Shown here piece by piece: positions 49,444 through 58,062 of a stretch of DNA of 64,000 bases. The stretch lies in the NCBI RefSeq assembly GCF_000613185.1, contig NZ_CCBB010000001.1, forward strand, positions 682,001 through 746,000, written 5' to 3'. This DNA is from Mycolicibacterium cosmeticum. Lineage in GTDB: Bacteria; Actinomycetota; Actinomycetes; Mycobacteriales; Mycobacteriaceae. The translations under genes and the position numbers were made by a program. Each line of letters opens with the position of its first letter. The stretch's first letter is position 1. The notes under the pieces were generated by a model, which searched no databases, was not told the origin of the DNA, and saw only the letters and a list, made by a program, of their open reading frames with translations.

Positions 49444-50601
49444 ATGGTTGCACCACTCACCACATCGGCGTGGATCACCGAATCCGACTGCTCCTTGGCG
49501 GATTTCCGGGCCCAGGTGCTGCGCGACACCGATCCCGCCGAGTACCCGCACGCCGCCGACGTCCGGCGCAATGTGCCGATCTATTCGGCCGACGCGATCG
49601 CCGGCGCCGACCGCCGCGCGCTGCAGACCGAGCTGATCCGCGTGCTGAGCGACGGCCCCGGCGTGGTGGTGTTCGAGGGCGCCTTCGGACACGACGTGGT
49701 GGACCGCGCAACCGCCGCGTTCGGGGAACTGATCAGCGCCCAACGCGCGGCGGGCGGTGCGGCCGGTGACCACTTCGGCAAGGCCGGCGCCAACGACCGC
49801 ATCTGGAACGCCGCGCAGAAGCTGGCGCTGCACGCCCCCGACGTGTTCGCGCAGTATTACGCCGCGGATACCCTGGCGCTGGTGTCACAAGCCTGGCTGG
49901 GGCCGCGCTATCAGGTCACGTCGCAGGTCAATGTCGTCAATCCCGGTGGCGCCGCGCAAGTTCCGCACCGCGACTATCACCTCGGGTTCGTCGACGCCGA
50001 CCATCTGGCCGACTACCCGGCGCATCTGCACCGGCTGTCCCCCGCGCTGACGCTGCAGGGCGCCGTCGCCCACTGCGATATGCCGGTGGCCAGCGGGCCG
50101 ACCATGCTGCTGCCCTATTCCCAACGCTTCGAGGCCGGCTACATCGCCTTCTACCGCCCGGAGTTCATCGACTTCTTCGCCGAGCACCACGTCCAGCTGC
50201 CGCTGCGCAAGGGTGACGCGGTGTTCTTCAACCCCGCCCTGTATCACGGTGCCGGCAGCAATGTTTCGGCAGATATCAACCGGATGGCCAACCTGCTGCA
50301 GATCTCCTCACCGTTCGGGCGTGCCATGGAATCGCTGGACCGCACCGCCATGGTGCGCGCCGTGTACCCGGCACTGCTGGCCATGAAGCATGCCGGGCGG
50401 CCGGCGCGGGACCTGAGCAATGCGGTCAATGCCACCGCGGAGGGTTATGCCTTCCCCACCAACCTGGACAGCGACCAGCCCATCGGCAGCCTGGCGCCAC
50501 CCAGTCAGGTCGACACCGTGCTGGCCGCGCTGGCCGACGACCTGAGTCCCCAAGACCTCGACACCATCCTCACCCAACAGCAAGAACGGAGAATTCCATG
50601 A
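49444..50601 (+). CDS. 2-oxoglutarate/Fe(II) dioxygenase of the phytanoyl-CoA hydroxylase (PhyH) family
   Basis: A 385-residue oxygenase. The iron triad is His175-x-Asp177 (Pro-His-Arg-Asp-Tyr-His) and His268 (Leu-Tyr-His-Gly-Ala-Gly), with Arg280 in Asn-Arg-Met to bind 2-oxoglutarate. It would hydroxylate or oxidatively demethylate a small substrate. ATG 49444 is preferred; ATG 49414 is open too, and neither has a strong ribosome site. It leads a four-gene operon whose junctions all overlap. PhyH enzymes are not part of the known inositol pathway, so its substrate is the key question in this locus. Confidence 0.85.
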   Translation: MVAPLTTSAWITESDCSLADFRAQVLRDTDPAEYPHAADVRRNVPIYSADAIAGADRRALQTELIRVLSDGPGVVVFEGAFGHDVVDRATAAFGELISAQRAAGGAAGDHFGKAGANDRIWNAAQKLALHAPDVFAQYYAADTLALVSQAWLGPRYQVTSQVNVVNPGGAAQVPHRDYHLGFVDADHLADYPAHLHRLSPALTLQGAVAHCDMPVASGPTMLLPYSQRFEAGYIAFYRPEFIDFFAEHHVQLPLRKGDAVFFNPALYHGAGSNVSADINRMANLLQISSPFGRAMESLDRTAMVRAVYPALLAMKHAGRPARDLSNAVNATAEGYAFPTNLDSDQPIGSLAPPSQVDTVLAALADDLSPQDLDTILTQQQERRIP

Positions 50602-51617
50602 CCACCCTCGGTGTTATCGGGTTGGGCCGCATCGGCGCGTTCCACACCGAAACCCTTTCTGCCCTCGACGGTTTGGACGGGTTGGTGATCACCGACGAGC
50701 GCACCGACGTGGCCGCCGCGGTCGCCGCCAAGCACGGCGCCAAGGCCGTCGACACGGTCGAGGAACTGCTGGCCTCCGGCGTGGACGGTGTCGTGGTGGC
50801 TGCCGCGACACCGGCCCACGCCGAGCTGACCCTGGCCGCGGTGGAGCGGGGCATCCCGACCTTCTGCGAGAAGCCGATCGCCTCCACCGCGGCCGAGAGC
50901 GCACGGGTGGCCGCCGCCATCGCGCGTTCCGGGGTACCGGTGCAGGTGGGTTACCAGCGGCGCTTCGACGCGGCCTTCGCGGCGGCCAAGCGGGCCGTCG
51001 ACGACGGATCGCTCGGCGCGATCCACACGGTGCGCAGCACCACCATGGATCCGGCTCCCCCGCCGCTGGACTACATCAAGGGCTCCGGCGGCATCTTCCG
51101 GGATTGCGCCGTGCACGATTTCGACGTGATCCGCTGGATCACCGGCCAGAACGCGGTCGAGGTCTACGCCACCGGATCGGTCCAGGGTGATCCGCTGTTC
51201 ACCGAGTACGGCGACGTGGACACCGCAGCGGTGGTGGTGCGCTTCGACGGCGGCGCGCTGGGCGTGGTGTCCAACGCCCGCTACAACGCCCGCGGGTACG
51301 ACTGCCGCCTGGAGGTGCACGGCTTCGACGACAGCGTGGCCGCCGGCTGGGACCAGGGCGCCCCGCTGCGAAACGTGGACCCCGACAACACGTTCCCCAC
51401 CGGACCTTCGCACCACTTCTTCATGGACCGGTTCACCGAGGCCTTCCGCACCGAGCTGGCCGGATTCCTTGAGGTGGTCAAGGGCGCACCGGTCGCGGGC
51501 GCCACCGTCGAAGACGCCGTCGAGGTGGCGTGGCTGGCCGAGGCCGCCACCGAGTCGCTGCGCCGGGGCACCCCGGTAACCCTTGAGTCGGTCAAAAAGA
51601 AGGTAAGCAACGCATGA
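50598..51617 (+). CDS. Gfo/Idh/MocA oxidoreductase, inositol-2-dehydrogenase-like
   Basis: A 339-residue NAD(P)-dependent dehydrogenase. It has the Rossmann start Gly-Leu-Gly-Arg-Ile-Gly-Ala-Phe-His, Lys92 in Cys-Glu-Lys-Pro-Ile-Ala, and Phe-Arg-Asp-Cys-Ala-Val-His-Asp-Phe-Asp, the Asp/His pair of IolG-type enzymes. It oxidises a ring or sugar alcohol; myo-inositol or a derivative is the best guess. The ATG overlaps the dioxygenase stop in ATGA, and AGAACGGAG lies upstream. Confidence 0.87.
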   Translation: MTTLGVIGLGRIGAFHTETLSALDGLDGLVITDERTDVAAAVAAKHGAKAVDTVEELLASGVDGVVVAAATPAHAELTLAAVERGIPTFCEKPIASTAAESARVAAAIARSGVPVQVGYQRRFDAAFAAAKRAVDDGSLGAIHTVRSTTMDPAPPPLDYIKGSGGIFRDCAVHDFDVIRWITGQNAVEVYATGSVQGDPLFTEYGDVDTAAVVVRFDGGALGVVSNARYNARGYDCRLEVHGFDDSVAAGWDQGAPLRNVDPDNTFPTGPSHHFFMDRFTEAFRTELAGFLEVVKGAPVAGATVEDAVEVAWLAEAATESLRRGTPVTLESVKKKVSNA

Positions 51618-52486
51618 GCACACTGATCAAAATCGCGGGGGCGCCGATCTCCTGGGGTGTCTGTGAGGTACCCGGCTGGGGGTATCAACTCGACCCGGAA
51701 CGCGTGCTCACCGAGATGCGGGACACCGGCCTGACCGCCACCGAACTCGGCCCGGAGGGCTTCCTGCCCACCGACACCGCCGAACTTCAATCGGTGCTGG
51801 CCCGGCACGGGCTGGCCTGTGTCGGCGGATTCGTCCCCGTCGTCCTGCACGATGCCGATCACGATCCCGCCGAAGACCTTGCCGGACCGCTGGATTCACT
51901 GGTCGCCGCCGGTGCCGGGGTGGTGGTGCTGGCCGCGGCCACCGGATCCGACGGATACGACTCGCGGCCGGTGCTGGACGACGCGCAGTGGTCGTTGCTG
52001 CTGTCCAATCTCGACCGGTTGGCCGAAATCGTCTCGGCGCGCGGGCTGCTCGCGGTGTTGCATCCCCATGTGGGCACCATGGTCGAGACCCGTGCGGACG
52101 TCGACCGGGTGTTGGCGGGCTCGACGATCCCGCTCTGCCTGGACACCGGACATCTGCTGATCGGCGGCACCGACCCGCTGGAGCTGGCCAAGGCCGTGCC
52201 CGGCCGGATCGCACACACGCATCTCAAGGATGTCGACGCGGCGCTGGCCGCCAAGGTGCAGTCCGGCGAGCTCAGCTACACCGACGCCGTCAAGGCGGGC
52301 ATGTACACACCTTTGGGCACCGGAGACGTCGATATCGCGGGCATCGTCTCGGTGTTGCGGGACAACGGTTTCGACGGCTGGTTCGTGATGGAGCAGGACA
52401 CCATCCTGGACGGCGCCCCTGCCGGTGACGGGCCCGTTGCCGACGTCCGTGCCAGTGTCGCATTCCTGAACAGCGTCACCGCGTGA
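51614..52486 (+). CDS. IolE-like TIM-barrel dehydratase/isomerase
   Basis: A 290-residue xylose-isomerase-like TIM barrel. Gly-Ala-Pro-Ile-Ser-Trp-Gly-Val-Cys-Glu resembles the IolE start, and metal ligands are visible in Leu-His-Pro-His, Leu-Asp-Thr-Gly-His, His-Thr-His-Leu-Lys-Asp and Val-Met-Glu-Gln. IolE dehydrates 2-keto-myo-inositol. Because iolC starts a further iol gene set at the window's right end, this could be a paralogue for a related substrate. It overlaps both neighbours by 4 nt. Confidence 0.83.
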   Translation: MSTLIKIAGAPISWGVCEVPGWGYQLDPERVLTEMRDTGLTATELGPEGFLPTDTAELQSVLARHGLACVGGFVPVVLHDADHDPAEDLAGPLDSLVAAGAGVVVLAAATGSDGYDSRPVLDDAQWSLLLSNLDRLAEIVSARGLLAVLHPHVGTMVETRADVDRVLAGSTIPLCLDTGHLLIGGTDPLELAKAVPGRIAHTHLKDVDAALAAKVQSGELSYTDAVKAGMYTPLGTGDVDIAGIVSVLRDNGFDGWFVMEQDTILDGAPAGDGPVADVRASVAFLNSVTA

Positions 52487-53466
52487 GGATCGGCGTTCTG
52501 GGTGCTTCCCGGATCGCCGAGTTGGCGATCGTGGGTCCCGCGGCCGAACTCGGTCACCGGCTGGTGGCCGTGGCGGCCCGGGACCGCGGCCGCGCCGAGT
52601 CCTTCGCCGGCAAGTACGGCGTGGAGCGGGTCCTCGACTCGTACCAGGACGTGATCGATGACGCAGAAGTCGACATGGTCTACAACCCGCTGGCCAACGC
52701 GCTGCACGCGCGGTGGAACCTGGCCGCCATCGCTGCGGGCAAGCCGGTGCTCAGCGAAAAGCCGTTCGCCCGCAACCACGCCGAGGCGCGGCGCGTCGCC
52801 GACGCGGCCCAAGCCACGGGTGTGCCCGTGCTGGAGGGTTTCCACTACGCGTTCCACCCGGTGACGCGGACCGCGTTCGGCCTGGCCGCCGACGGCACGC
52901 TCGGAGAGATCCGTTCCGTGGAGGTACGGATGGCGATGCCGGCACCGGGTCCCGACGACCCGCGTTGGTCCCTGGAGCTGGCCGGTGGGGCGGTCATGGA
53001 TCTGGGCTGCTATGCCGTGCACATCATGCGGACGCTGGGCCGCCTCGACGTGCCCGGCGTGGCGGGCGCGCCGTCGGTGGTTCGGGCGCACGCCGAGCAG
53101 CGCGCCCCCGGCGTGGACTCCCGCTGCGACGCCGAGTTCGCGTTCCCGGGTGGCGCCCACGGTCTGTCGACGAATTCGATGGTGGCCGAGGACTATTCAT
53201 TCACGCTGCGCATCACCGGCACCGAGGGCGACGCGTTCGTGCACGACTTCATCCATCCCGCCGAGGACGACCGGCTCACCCTGACTACGGCCGCCGGCGC
53301 CACCGTGAAGCATCTGGGCACCCGGCCGAGCTACAGCTACCAGCTGGAGGCGTTCACCGCGCACGTCGCGCACGGCACACCACTGCCGTTCGGCACCGAC
53401 GACGCGGTGGCCAACATGGCGCTGGTCGACGCGGTGTACCGGGCTGCGGGGTTGACGCTGCGCTAG
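52483..53466 (+). CDS. Gfo/Idh/MocA oxidoreductase, second copy
   Basis: A 327-residue dehydrogenase. It starts at GTG 52483 in a GTGA overlap with the IolE-like gene. It has Leu-Gly-Ala-Ser-Arg-Ile-Ala-Glu, Lys93 in Ser-Glu-Lys-Pro-Phe-Ala-Arg-Asn, and Met-Asp-Leu-Gly-Cys-Tyr-Ala-Val-His. It resembles the glucose-fructose-oxidoreductase/dimeric-dihydrodiol branch more than IolG. Two such enzymes could oxidise and then reduce ring positions to interconvert polyol isomers. The stop interlocks with the facing NmrA gene in CTAG. Confidence 0.86.
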   Translation: MRIGVLGASRIAELAIVGPAAELGHRLVAVAARDRGRAESFAGKYGVERVLDSYQDVIDDAEVDMVYNPLANALHARWNLAAIAAGKPVLSEKPFARNHAEARRVADAAQATGVPVLEGFHYAFHPVTRTAFGLAADGTLGEIRSVEVRMAMPAPGPDDPRWSLELAGGAVMDLGCYAVHIMRTLGRLDVPGVAGAPSVVRAHAEQRAPGVDSRCDAEFAFPGGAHGLSTNSMVAEDYSFTLRITGTEGDAFVHDFIHPAEDDRLTLTTAAGATVKHLGTRPSYSYQLEAFTAHVAHGTPLPFGTDDAVANMALVDAVYRAAGLTLR

Positions 53467-54386
53467 GACGCCGTCGTAAACGCCTCCCGGTTCGCCAGCA
53501 GGAACTCCCGCACGGTCACCGGTTCTCGACCGGTGAGTTCCCTCAGGGTGTCCGGGTCGGCCGGCAGCGCTCGGCCACTCTCGGCCACCATCTGGCCCAC
53601 CGCCGAAATGTGCTGCGCCATCGCGGCGTTGACCGCGTCGGCGCCCGGGGTGCGGGACAATGCCAGCAGATCGTCGCGCCACTGATCCCGGCTGATCGGC
53701 TCGAAATGGACCGTGCCCGCCGTGGATTCGGTGAGCAGCTCGGCGATCTCGAGGTGGCTGTACTCCTCGGAACCCTTGGCGAAGTACACGGTGTCGGGGA
53801 ACCGTTCGGGGTGCAGCAGGGCGGCCAGCGCCAGTTCCGCGGCGTCACCGGCGCCGATCCACGCGATCTTCCCCGTGCCGAACGAGTTGCGGATCACTGC
53901 GTGCTCGCGCACCGAGTGGCTGTGCAGGACCAGCAGGTTCTCGTGGAACAAGGCCGCGACCCGCAGAATCAGCAGATCGAGACCGGCCCAGTCCAGGACT
54001 TGCTCGGCCAACCATTGGGCACGCCCCAGATTCGACGGACTGTCCGGCCGTGCGGGTCCCATCGACATCACCACGGTGCGCGGTGAGCGACCCACTTCTC
54101 GCACGGCGGCAGCGTAATTGGCCGCCGCCGTCACGACGCCGTCGTCGATCGGATAGGTGAAGTAGGCCAGGTCGACATCCGCGAGGGCCGGGACCAGGGT
54201 GCGGCGATCGTGCAGATCACCCACCGCGATCTCGGCACCCAGCGCCGCGAGTTCCTCGGTCCGCTCGCTGCGCCGGCGGGTCAGGATCCGTACCGGGTGA
54301 CCCGCCTCGCGAAGCCGGCGTACCAGGTATTCCCCGGTGTTACCGTGACGTCCGGTGGCGCCGGTGATGAGGATCGGGTTGGTCAA
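53463..54386 (-). CDS. NmrA-like NAD(P)-binding oxidoreductase
   Basis: A 307-residue atypical short-chain dehydrogenase with Ile-Thr-Gly-Ala-Thr-Gly-Arg-His-Gly-Asn-Thr-Gly at the N-terminus. There is no canonical Tyr-x-x-x-Lys, as usual for NmrA/quinone-reductase-2 types. The start is TTG 54386 with GAGAGGA upstream. It is 39 nt downstream of the enoyl-reductase-like gene and may be coregulated with it. It could be a sensor or a quinone/ketone reductase. Confidence 0.84.
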   Translation of the reverse strand: MTNPILITGATGRHGNTGEYLVRRLREAGHPVRILTRRRSERTEELAALGAEIAVGDLHDRRTLVPALADVDLAYFTYPIDDGVVTAAANYAAAVREVGRSPRTVVMSMGPARPDSPSNLGRAQWLAEQVLDWAGLDLLILRVAALFHENLLVLHSHSVREHAVIRNSFGTGKIAWIGAGDAAELALAALLHPERFPDTVYFAKGSEEYSHLEIAELLTESTAGTVHFEPISRDQWRDDLLALSRTPGADAVNAAMAQHISAVGQMVAESGRALPADPDTLRELTGREPVTVREFLLANREAFTTAS

Positions 54387-54425
54387 GATGTGTTCCTCTC
54401 GTGGGGGTGCTGTCTCAGTGCTGCC

Positions 54426-55409
54426 TCAGTCGAACGTGAACAGGACCTTGCCGCCGCGTTGTGTCGCCTGAGCGTGCTGAAAGGCCTTGCGGTGGTCGTT
54501 CAGTCGGTAGGTCGCTTCGACGGGGACGCGGAGCAGGCCGTCGGCCATCAGGGTGGCCAAATGGCCCAACACGGCCCGGATTTCGCGGGCCGGTGCCCGG
54601 AAGTACCAATTGCCGAGCCAGAACCCGGTGTGGCGGACTTCGCGCCGGAACAGGTCGGCCGACGTCAAAGCCTGCGGCGGACCGGTCAGGGTGCCGTAGC
54701 TGACGAGGGACCCGCCGAATTCCAGCGCGGAGGTCAGCGGGGCCGAGGCCGGACCGCCCAGCGGGTCGAGCACCAGGCGCAGTTTGTCCTCGCCCAGTGT
54801 GCCGGTGATCTCTGCCGCGAGGTCCGGTCCGCTGACCAATACGACATCTCCACCGGCGCGGCGGACGTCGTCGACGGCGTCGGCGCGCCGAACGACGTTG
54901 AGCGTCTTGATGCCACGGCGTTTGGCCAGCGTGATCACGTGCAGCCCGACCGCGGAGTTGGCGGCGGTCTGCCCCGCCCAGTCGCCGATGCCCACGGTGG
55001 TGATCCTCTCCAGGAGCAGGTGGGCGGTCACCGGGTTGATCGACAACATCGCCAACTGCACGGGATCCTCGCCCGGCACCACGACGACATCGTTCTGGGC
55101 CGCAACCACTTTCTGTGACCACGTGCCGTACTTGAAGGTGGGCAGGACGATGACCCGCCGGCCGACGAGCGCGTCGTCCACACCCGGCCCCGTCGCTTCG
55201 ACGATGCCGACACCCTCGGCGCCGACGGTCGCGGGTAGGGCGGGGCGCGCCAGGTAGCGTCCCTCGATCAACAGCAGATCCGAGGGATTGATGGCCGCGG
55301 CTTCCATCCGCACCACCACGTCGCCCGGCCCCGGGGCCGGCTCTGCGTCGTCGACCAGCGCAACGCACTCCTGGGGATCTCCGAATTCGGTCAGTACCAG
55401 ATGCTGCAT
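54426..55409 (-). CDS. Zinc-free MDR-family oxidoreductase (quinone/2-enoyl thioester reductase-like)
   Basis: A 327-residue medium-chain reductase. Ala-Ala-Ala-Ile-Asn-Pro-Ser-Asp and Pro-Ala-Thr-Val-Gly-Ala-Glu-Gly-Val-Gly match the 2-enoyl thioester reductase (MECR/ETR) type. Zinc ligands are missing. The usual Ala-Ala-Gly-Gly-Val-Gly nucleotide loop is replaced by Ala-Ala-Asn-Ser-Ala-Val-Gly. It probably uses NADPH to reduce an enoyl or quinone substrate. It precedes the NmrA gene on the same strand. Confidence 0.86.
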   Translation of the reverse strand: MQHLVLTEFGDPQECVALVDDAEPAPGPGDVVVRMEAAAINPSDLLLIEGRYLARPALPATVGAEGVGIVEATGPGVDDALVGRRVIVLPTFKYGTWSQKVVAAQNDVVVVPGEDPVQLAMLSINPVTAHLLLERITTVGIGDWAGQTAANSAVGLHVITLAKRRGIKTLNVVRRADAVDDVRRAGGDVVLVSGPDLAAEITGTLGEDKLRLVLDPLGGPASAPLTSALEFGGSLVSYGTLTGPPQALTSADLFRREVRHTGFWLGNWYFRAPAREIRAVLGHLATLMADGLLRVPVEATYRLNDHRKAFQHAQATQRGGKVLFTFD

Positions 55410-55469
55410 GGGGCTCTCCTGCGACTAGAGGCAGCGGGTTGTCAGGGATTTGGCATCGCGATCACGGGA

Positions 55470-56204
55470 TCACGGGACATCCGGCGCAGGTCGGCGAACC
55501 ACGCGTAGTTCGGTGAACCGCAGCGACACCAGCGGCAGCTGTGACCGTGGTTGCCACCGGTCGTCGCGCAGGTAGGCACGCCGCGTCGTCGGGATCTTCA
55601 GTCCATTCACGTCGACGTGGTCCTCGACGTACTGGATCACGGGGACACCGCCCGCGATGTCGAGGTGGTAACCGTGCCGGGCCAGCAGCAGATCCTGGCC
55701 GAAGTAGAACTGCTGGTGGCGGCAATGGCTGGGCAGCCCGGCGGGCATGGTGGCGCCAAGGCCGACGAGGCGCTGGTCGCCGGTGCCGATCGGCTCGATG
55801 GCGTGTGTGTGCACCCCGGGTAGCGTCAGCAGGAACGGCAGATTCAGGTAGTTCCAGAGCGCGTAACCGCTGAAGTACGCCCGCTGCAACGGATTCCACG
55901 GGCTTTCCAGGACGTGCCCGACGAAGGTATCCCGCACGTTGTGCCGCCGCGCGAGCTCCGTGCCGTCCTCGGCAACCAGCGCGGTGCCGTCCGCGGTGAA
56001 TTCGACATGCGACGTGTCACCGGCCGGCCACACCGCCGCCCAGACGTCGCGCATGGCGACGGCGAACTCCCGCTTCGACCGGCCGGGCATGTTCTTCATC
56101 TCGAACAACGAGCCGCCGCTCTCCAGCGTGCCCGTCACCTGTCGGCCTGCCCGCCAACGGTCCAGTCCGCCGGCGGCATTCACGATGTCGTCGAGCAAAG
56201 TCAT
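55470..56204 (-). CDS. Conserved hypothetical protein
   Basis: A 244-residue protein with no motif I can name. It starts Met-Thr-Leu-Leu-Asp-Asp-Ile-Val-Asn-Ala-Ala-Gly-Gly, has a beta-rich middle with many aromatic residues, and a His-Cys-Arg-His patch. Composition and frame are those of a real gene, and similar small proteins are common in actinobacteria beside oxidoreductases. No signal peptide or membrane helix is seen. It lies 60 nt upstream of the MDR oxidoreductase and diverges from a thioesterase. Confidence 0.7.
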   Translation of the reverse strand: MTLLDDIVNAAGGLDRWRAGRQVTGTLESGGSLFEMKNMPGRSKREFAVAMRDVWAAVWPAGDTSHVEFTADGTALVAEDGTELARRHNVRDTFVGHVLESPWNPLQRAYFSGYALWNYLNLPFLLTLPGVHTHAIEPIGTGDQRLVGLGATMPAGLPSHCRHQQFYFGQDLLLARHGYHLDIAGGVPVIQYVEDHVDVNGLKIPTTRRAYLRDDRWQPRSQLPLVSLRFTELRVVRRPAPDVP

Positions 56205-56296
56205 GGTGCCCTCCGGGTGCCGGTGTGCCGCGTTGCCAGATCACCCTCACTCGCTGAGTATAGTTTTGTCAACCCAGACTCGTGAATGGAGGAACG

Positions 56297-56827
56297 ATGA
56301 CCGCCGAGCCCACCCGCGACCCCGGCACCGACGGCTGGGGCCGGCGCCGCACCAAGACCGTCAGCTGGCACGACCCCGCCCCGGCCACCGCGATCGGCCT
56401 GTCGATGGCCGGGGTCGACTACCTGAACGCGGTGATCGACGGCACCCTGTCACCGCCGCCGATCGCCGGACTGATGGACTTCACCATGGTCTCCGCCGAG
56501 CCGGGACGGGTGGTGTTCACCTGCACACCGGACGAATCCGCCTACAACCCGATCGGCTCCGTGCACGGCGGGCTCGTGTGCACCCTGCTCGATTCGGTGA
56601 CCGGCTGCGCCGCGCACAGCGCGCTACCGCAGGGCAAGGGGTACACCTCGATCGAGATCAAGGTGAACTACCTCAAGGCGGTTCGCGCCGGCATCGGCGA
56701 GTTGACGGCGACCGGCACCCTGGTCAAGGCGGGTGCCCGCGTCAGCTTCGCCGAGGGCGTCGTAGCCGATGCCGCCGGCGCGGTGGTGGCGACGGCATCC
56801 AGCTCACTGCTGATCTTCGACCTCTGA
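56297..56827 (+). CDS. Hotdog-fold thioesterase (PaaI-like)
   Basis: A 176-residue protein. The hotdog motif is Asn-Pro-Ile-Gly-Ser-Val-His-Gly-Gly-Leu-Val with a following Asp as likely catalytic acid (Leu-Asp-Ser-Val-Thr-Gly). It probably releases CoA from small acyl- or aryl-CoA esters. GGAGGAACG precedes ATG 56297, which rules out the upstream in-frame ATG at 56282. It diverges from the hypothetical gene over 92 nt. Confidence 0.88.
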   Translation: MTAEPTRDPGTDGWGRRRTKTVSWHDPAPATAIGLSMAGVDYLNAVIDGTLSPPPIAGLMDFTMVSAEPGRVVFTCTPDESAYNPIGSVHGGLVCTLLDSVTGCAAHSALPQGKGYTSIEIKVNYLKAVRAGIGELTATGTLVKAGARVSFAEGVVADAAGAVVATASSSLLIFDL

Positions 56828-56837
56828 GCCGGCCCGC

Positions 56838-57920
56838 TCAGTACCGCACCGCACTGGCCAGCAGCGGCGGGTAGACCCCGGAATCCTGGCCGTCGACGGT
56901 GGTGCCGGCGAACTGCAGGGTGGCCCGCATCGTCCCGTTGAGGTCGGCCGGATAGTTCAACGCGGGCGCGGACACCCGATCCAGACGGCCGCACTGATCC
57001 GCCGTGAGAGCGACCTCCAAACCGGCCAGGTTGGCCTCCAGATGCGCCAGTCGCCGGGCCCCGATGATGGGCACGACGGTGCCCTGGCGGGCTCGTAACC
57101 ATGCCAATGCCACTGCCGCAGCGCTTGTTTCGAGTTCGGCGGCGATGGCGTCGACCGTCTCGATGACGGTGAACTCGTCGTCAGTCGGGCCGCCGACATA
57201 CGCCGAGCGCGCCGAGTCCGACACCTCGCTGCCACGCCGGTACTTACCCGAGAGGAAGCCGTTCTTCAACGGGCTCCACGGCACCAGCGCCATGCCCTGA
57301 TCGGCCGCCAGCGGTGCCAACTCCCCCTCCACGGTGCGGGCCAACAGCGAATACTCCACCTGCAGGGCGATCAACGGTGTCCAGCCCCGCAGCACGGCCA
57401 TGGTCTGAGCCTGCGCGGTGACCCAGGCCGGCGTGTTCGAGAAGCCGATGTAGCGGATCGTCCCGGCACGCACCAGGTCGTCGAGGGTCCGCATGGTCTC
57501 CTCGATGGGCGTGTGCCGATCCCAGTTGTGCAGCCAATAGACGTCGAGATAGTCCGTCTGGAGCCGGCGCAGGGTTTCGTGCAGCTGCGCGATGATCGAC
57601 GATCGGCCCGCACCGCCGCCGTTGGGATCCCCCGGGTACAGGTTGGCGAAGAACTTGGACGCCAGCACCACGCGATGGCGACGCCCGGGGCTGCGGGCGA
57701 AGAAGTCACCCAGAATCTTCTCCGAGTGCCCGTTGGTGTAGAAGTTCGCCGTATCGACGAAGTTGCCGCCCCGGTCCAGATATGCCGACAGGATCTGCTC
57801 GGACTCCTCGACGCTGGTTCCCGCCGCACCGGGATCCTCTCCAAAGGTCATCGCTCCCAGCGCGAACGGGCTGACACGCAGACCGGACCGGCCGAGGGTG
57901 ACGTAGTGGTCGAGTGACAT
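56838..57920 (-). CDS. Aldo/keto reductase
   Basis: A 360-residue (beta/alpha)8 reductase with the tetrad Asp56, Tyr61, Lys89 and His131 (Phe-Val-Asp-Thr-Ala-Asn-Phe-Tyr, Ala-Ser-Lys, Trp-Leu-His-Asn). It is YajO/YhdN-like and reduces aldehydes or ketones with NADPH. The ATG 57920 has a GGAG-type site upstream; the longer frame overlaps the AraC promoter. It diverges from an AraC regulator over 142 nt, which probably controls it. Confidence 0.9.
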   Translation of the reverse strand: MSLDHYVTLGRSGLRVSPFALGAMTFGEDPGAAGTSVEESEQILSAYLDRGGNFVDTANFYTNGHSEKILGDFFARSPGRRHRVVLASKFFANLYPGDPNGGGAGRSSIIAQLHETLRRLQTDYLDVYWLHNWDRHTPIEETMRTLDDLVRAGTIRYIGFSNTPAWVTAQAQTMAVLRGWTPLIALQVEYSLLARTVEGELAPLAADQGMALVPWSPLKNGFLSGKYRRGSEVSDSARSAYVGGPTDDEFTVIETVDAIAAELETSAAAVALAWLRARQGTVVPIIGARRLAHLEANLAGLEVALTADQCGRLDRVSAPALNYPADLNGTMRATLQFAGTTVDGQDSGVYPPLLASAVRY

Positions 57921-58062
57921 GGAACTTCTCCTCCTGAACGGGAATTGGACCTCTTCATTCCATCCGGGGAAGTGCTCGGCGGGTAGACCGATCGGCTTAC
58001 GTCGTTGCACAATCCTGCCGATGACGCGCGAATCATGTCATCGGCGTGGTTCGCTACCAGTC

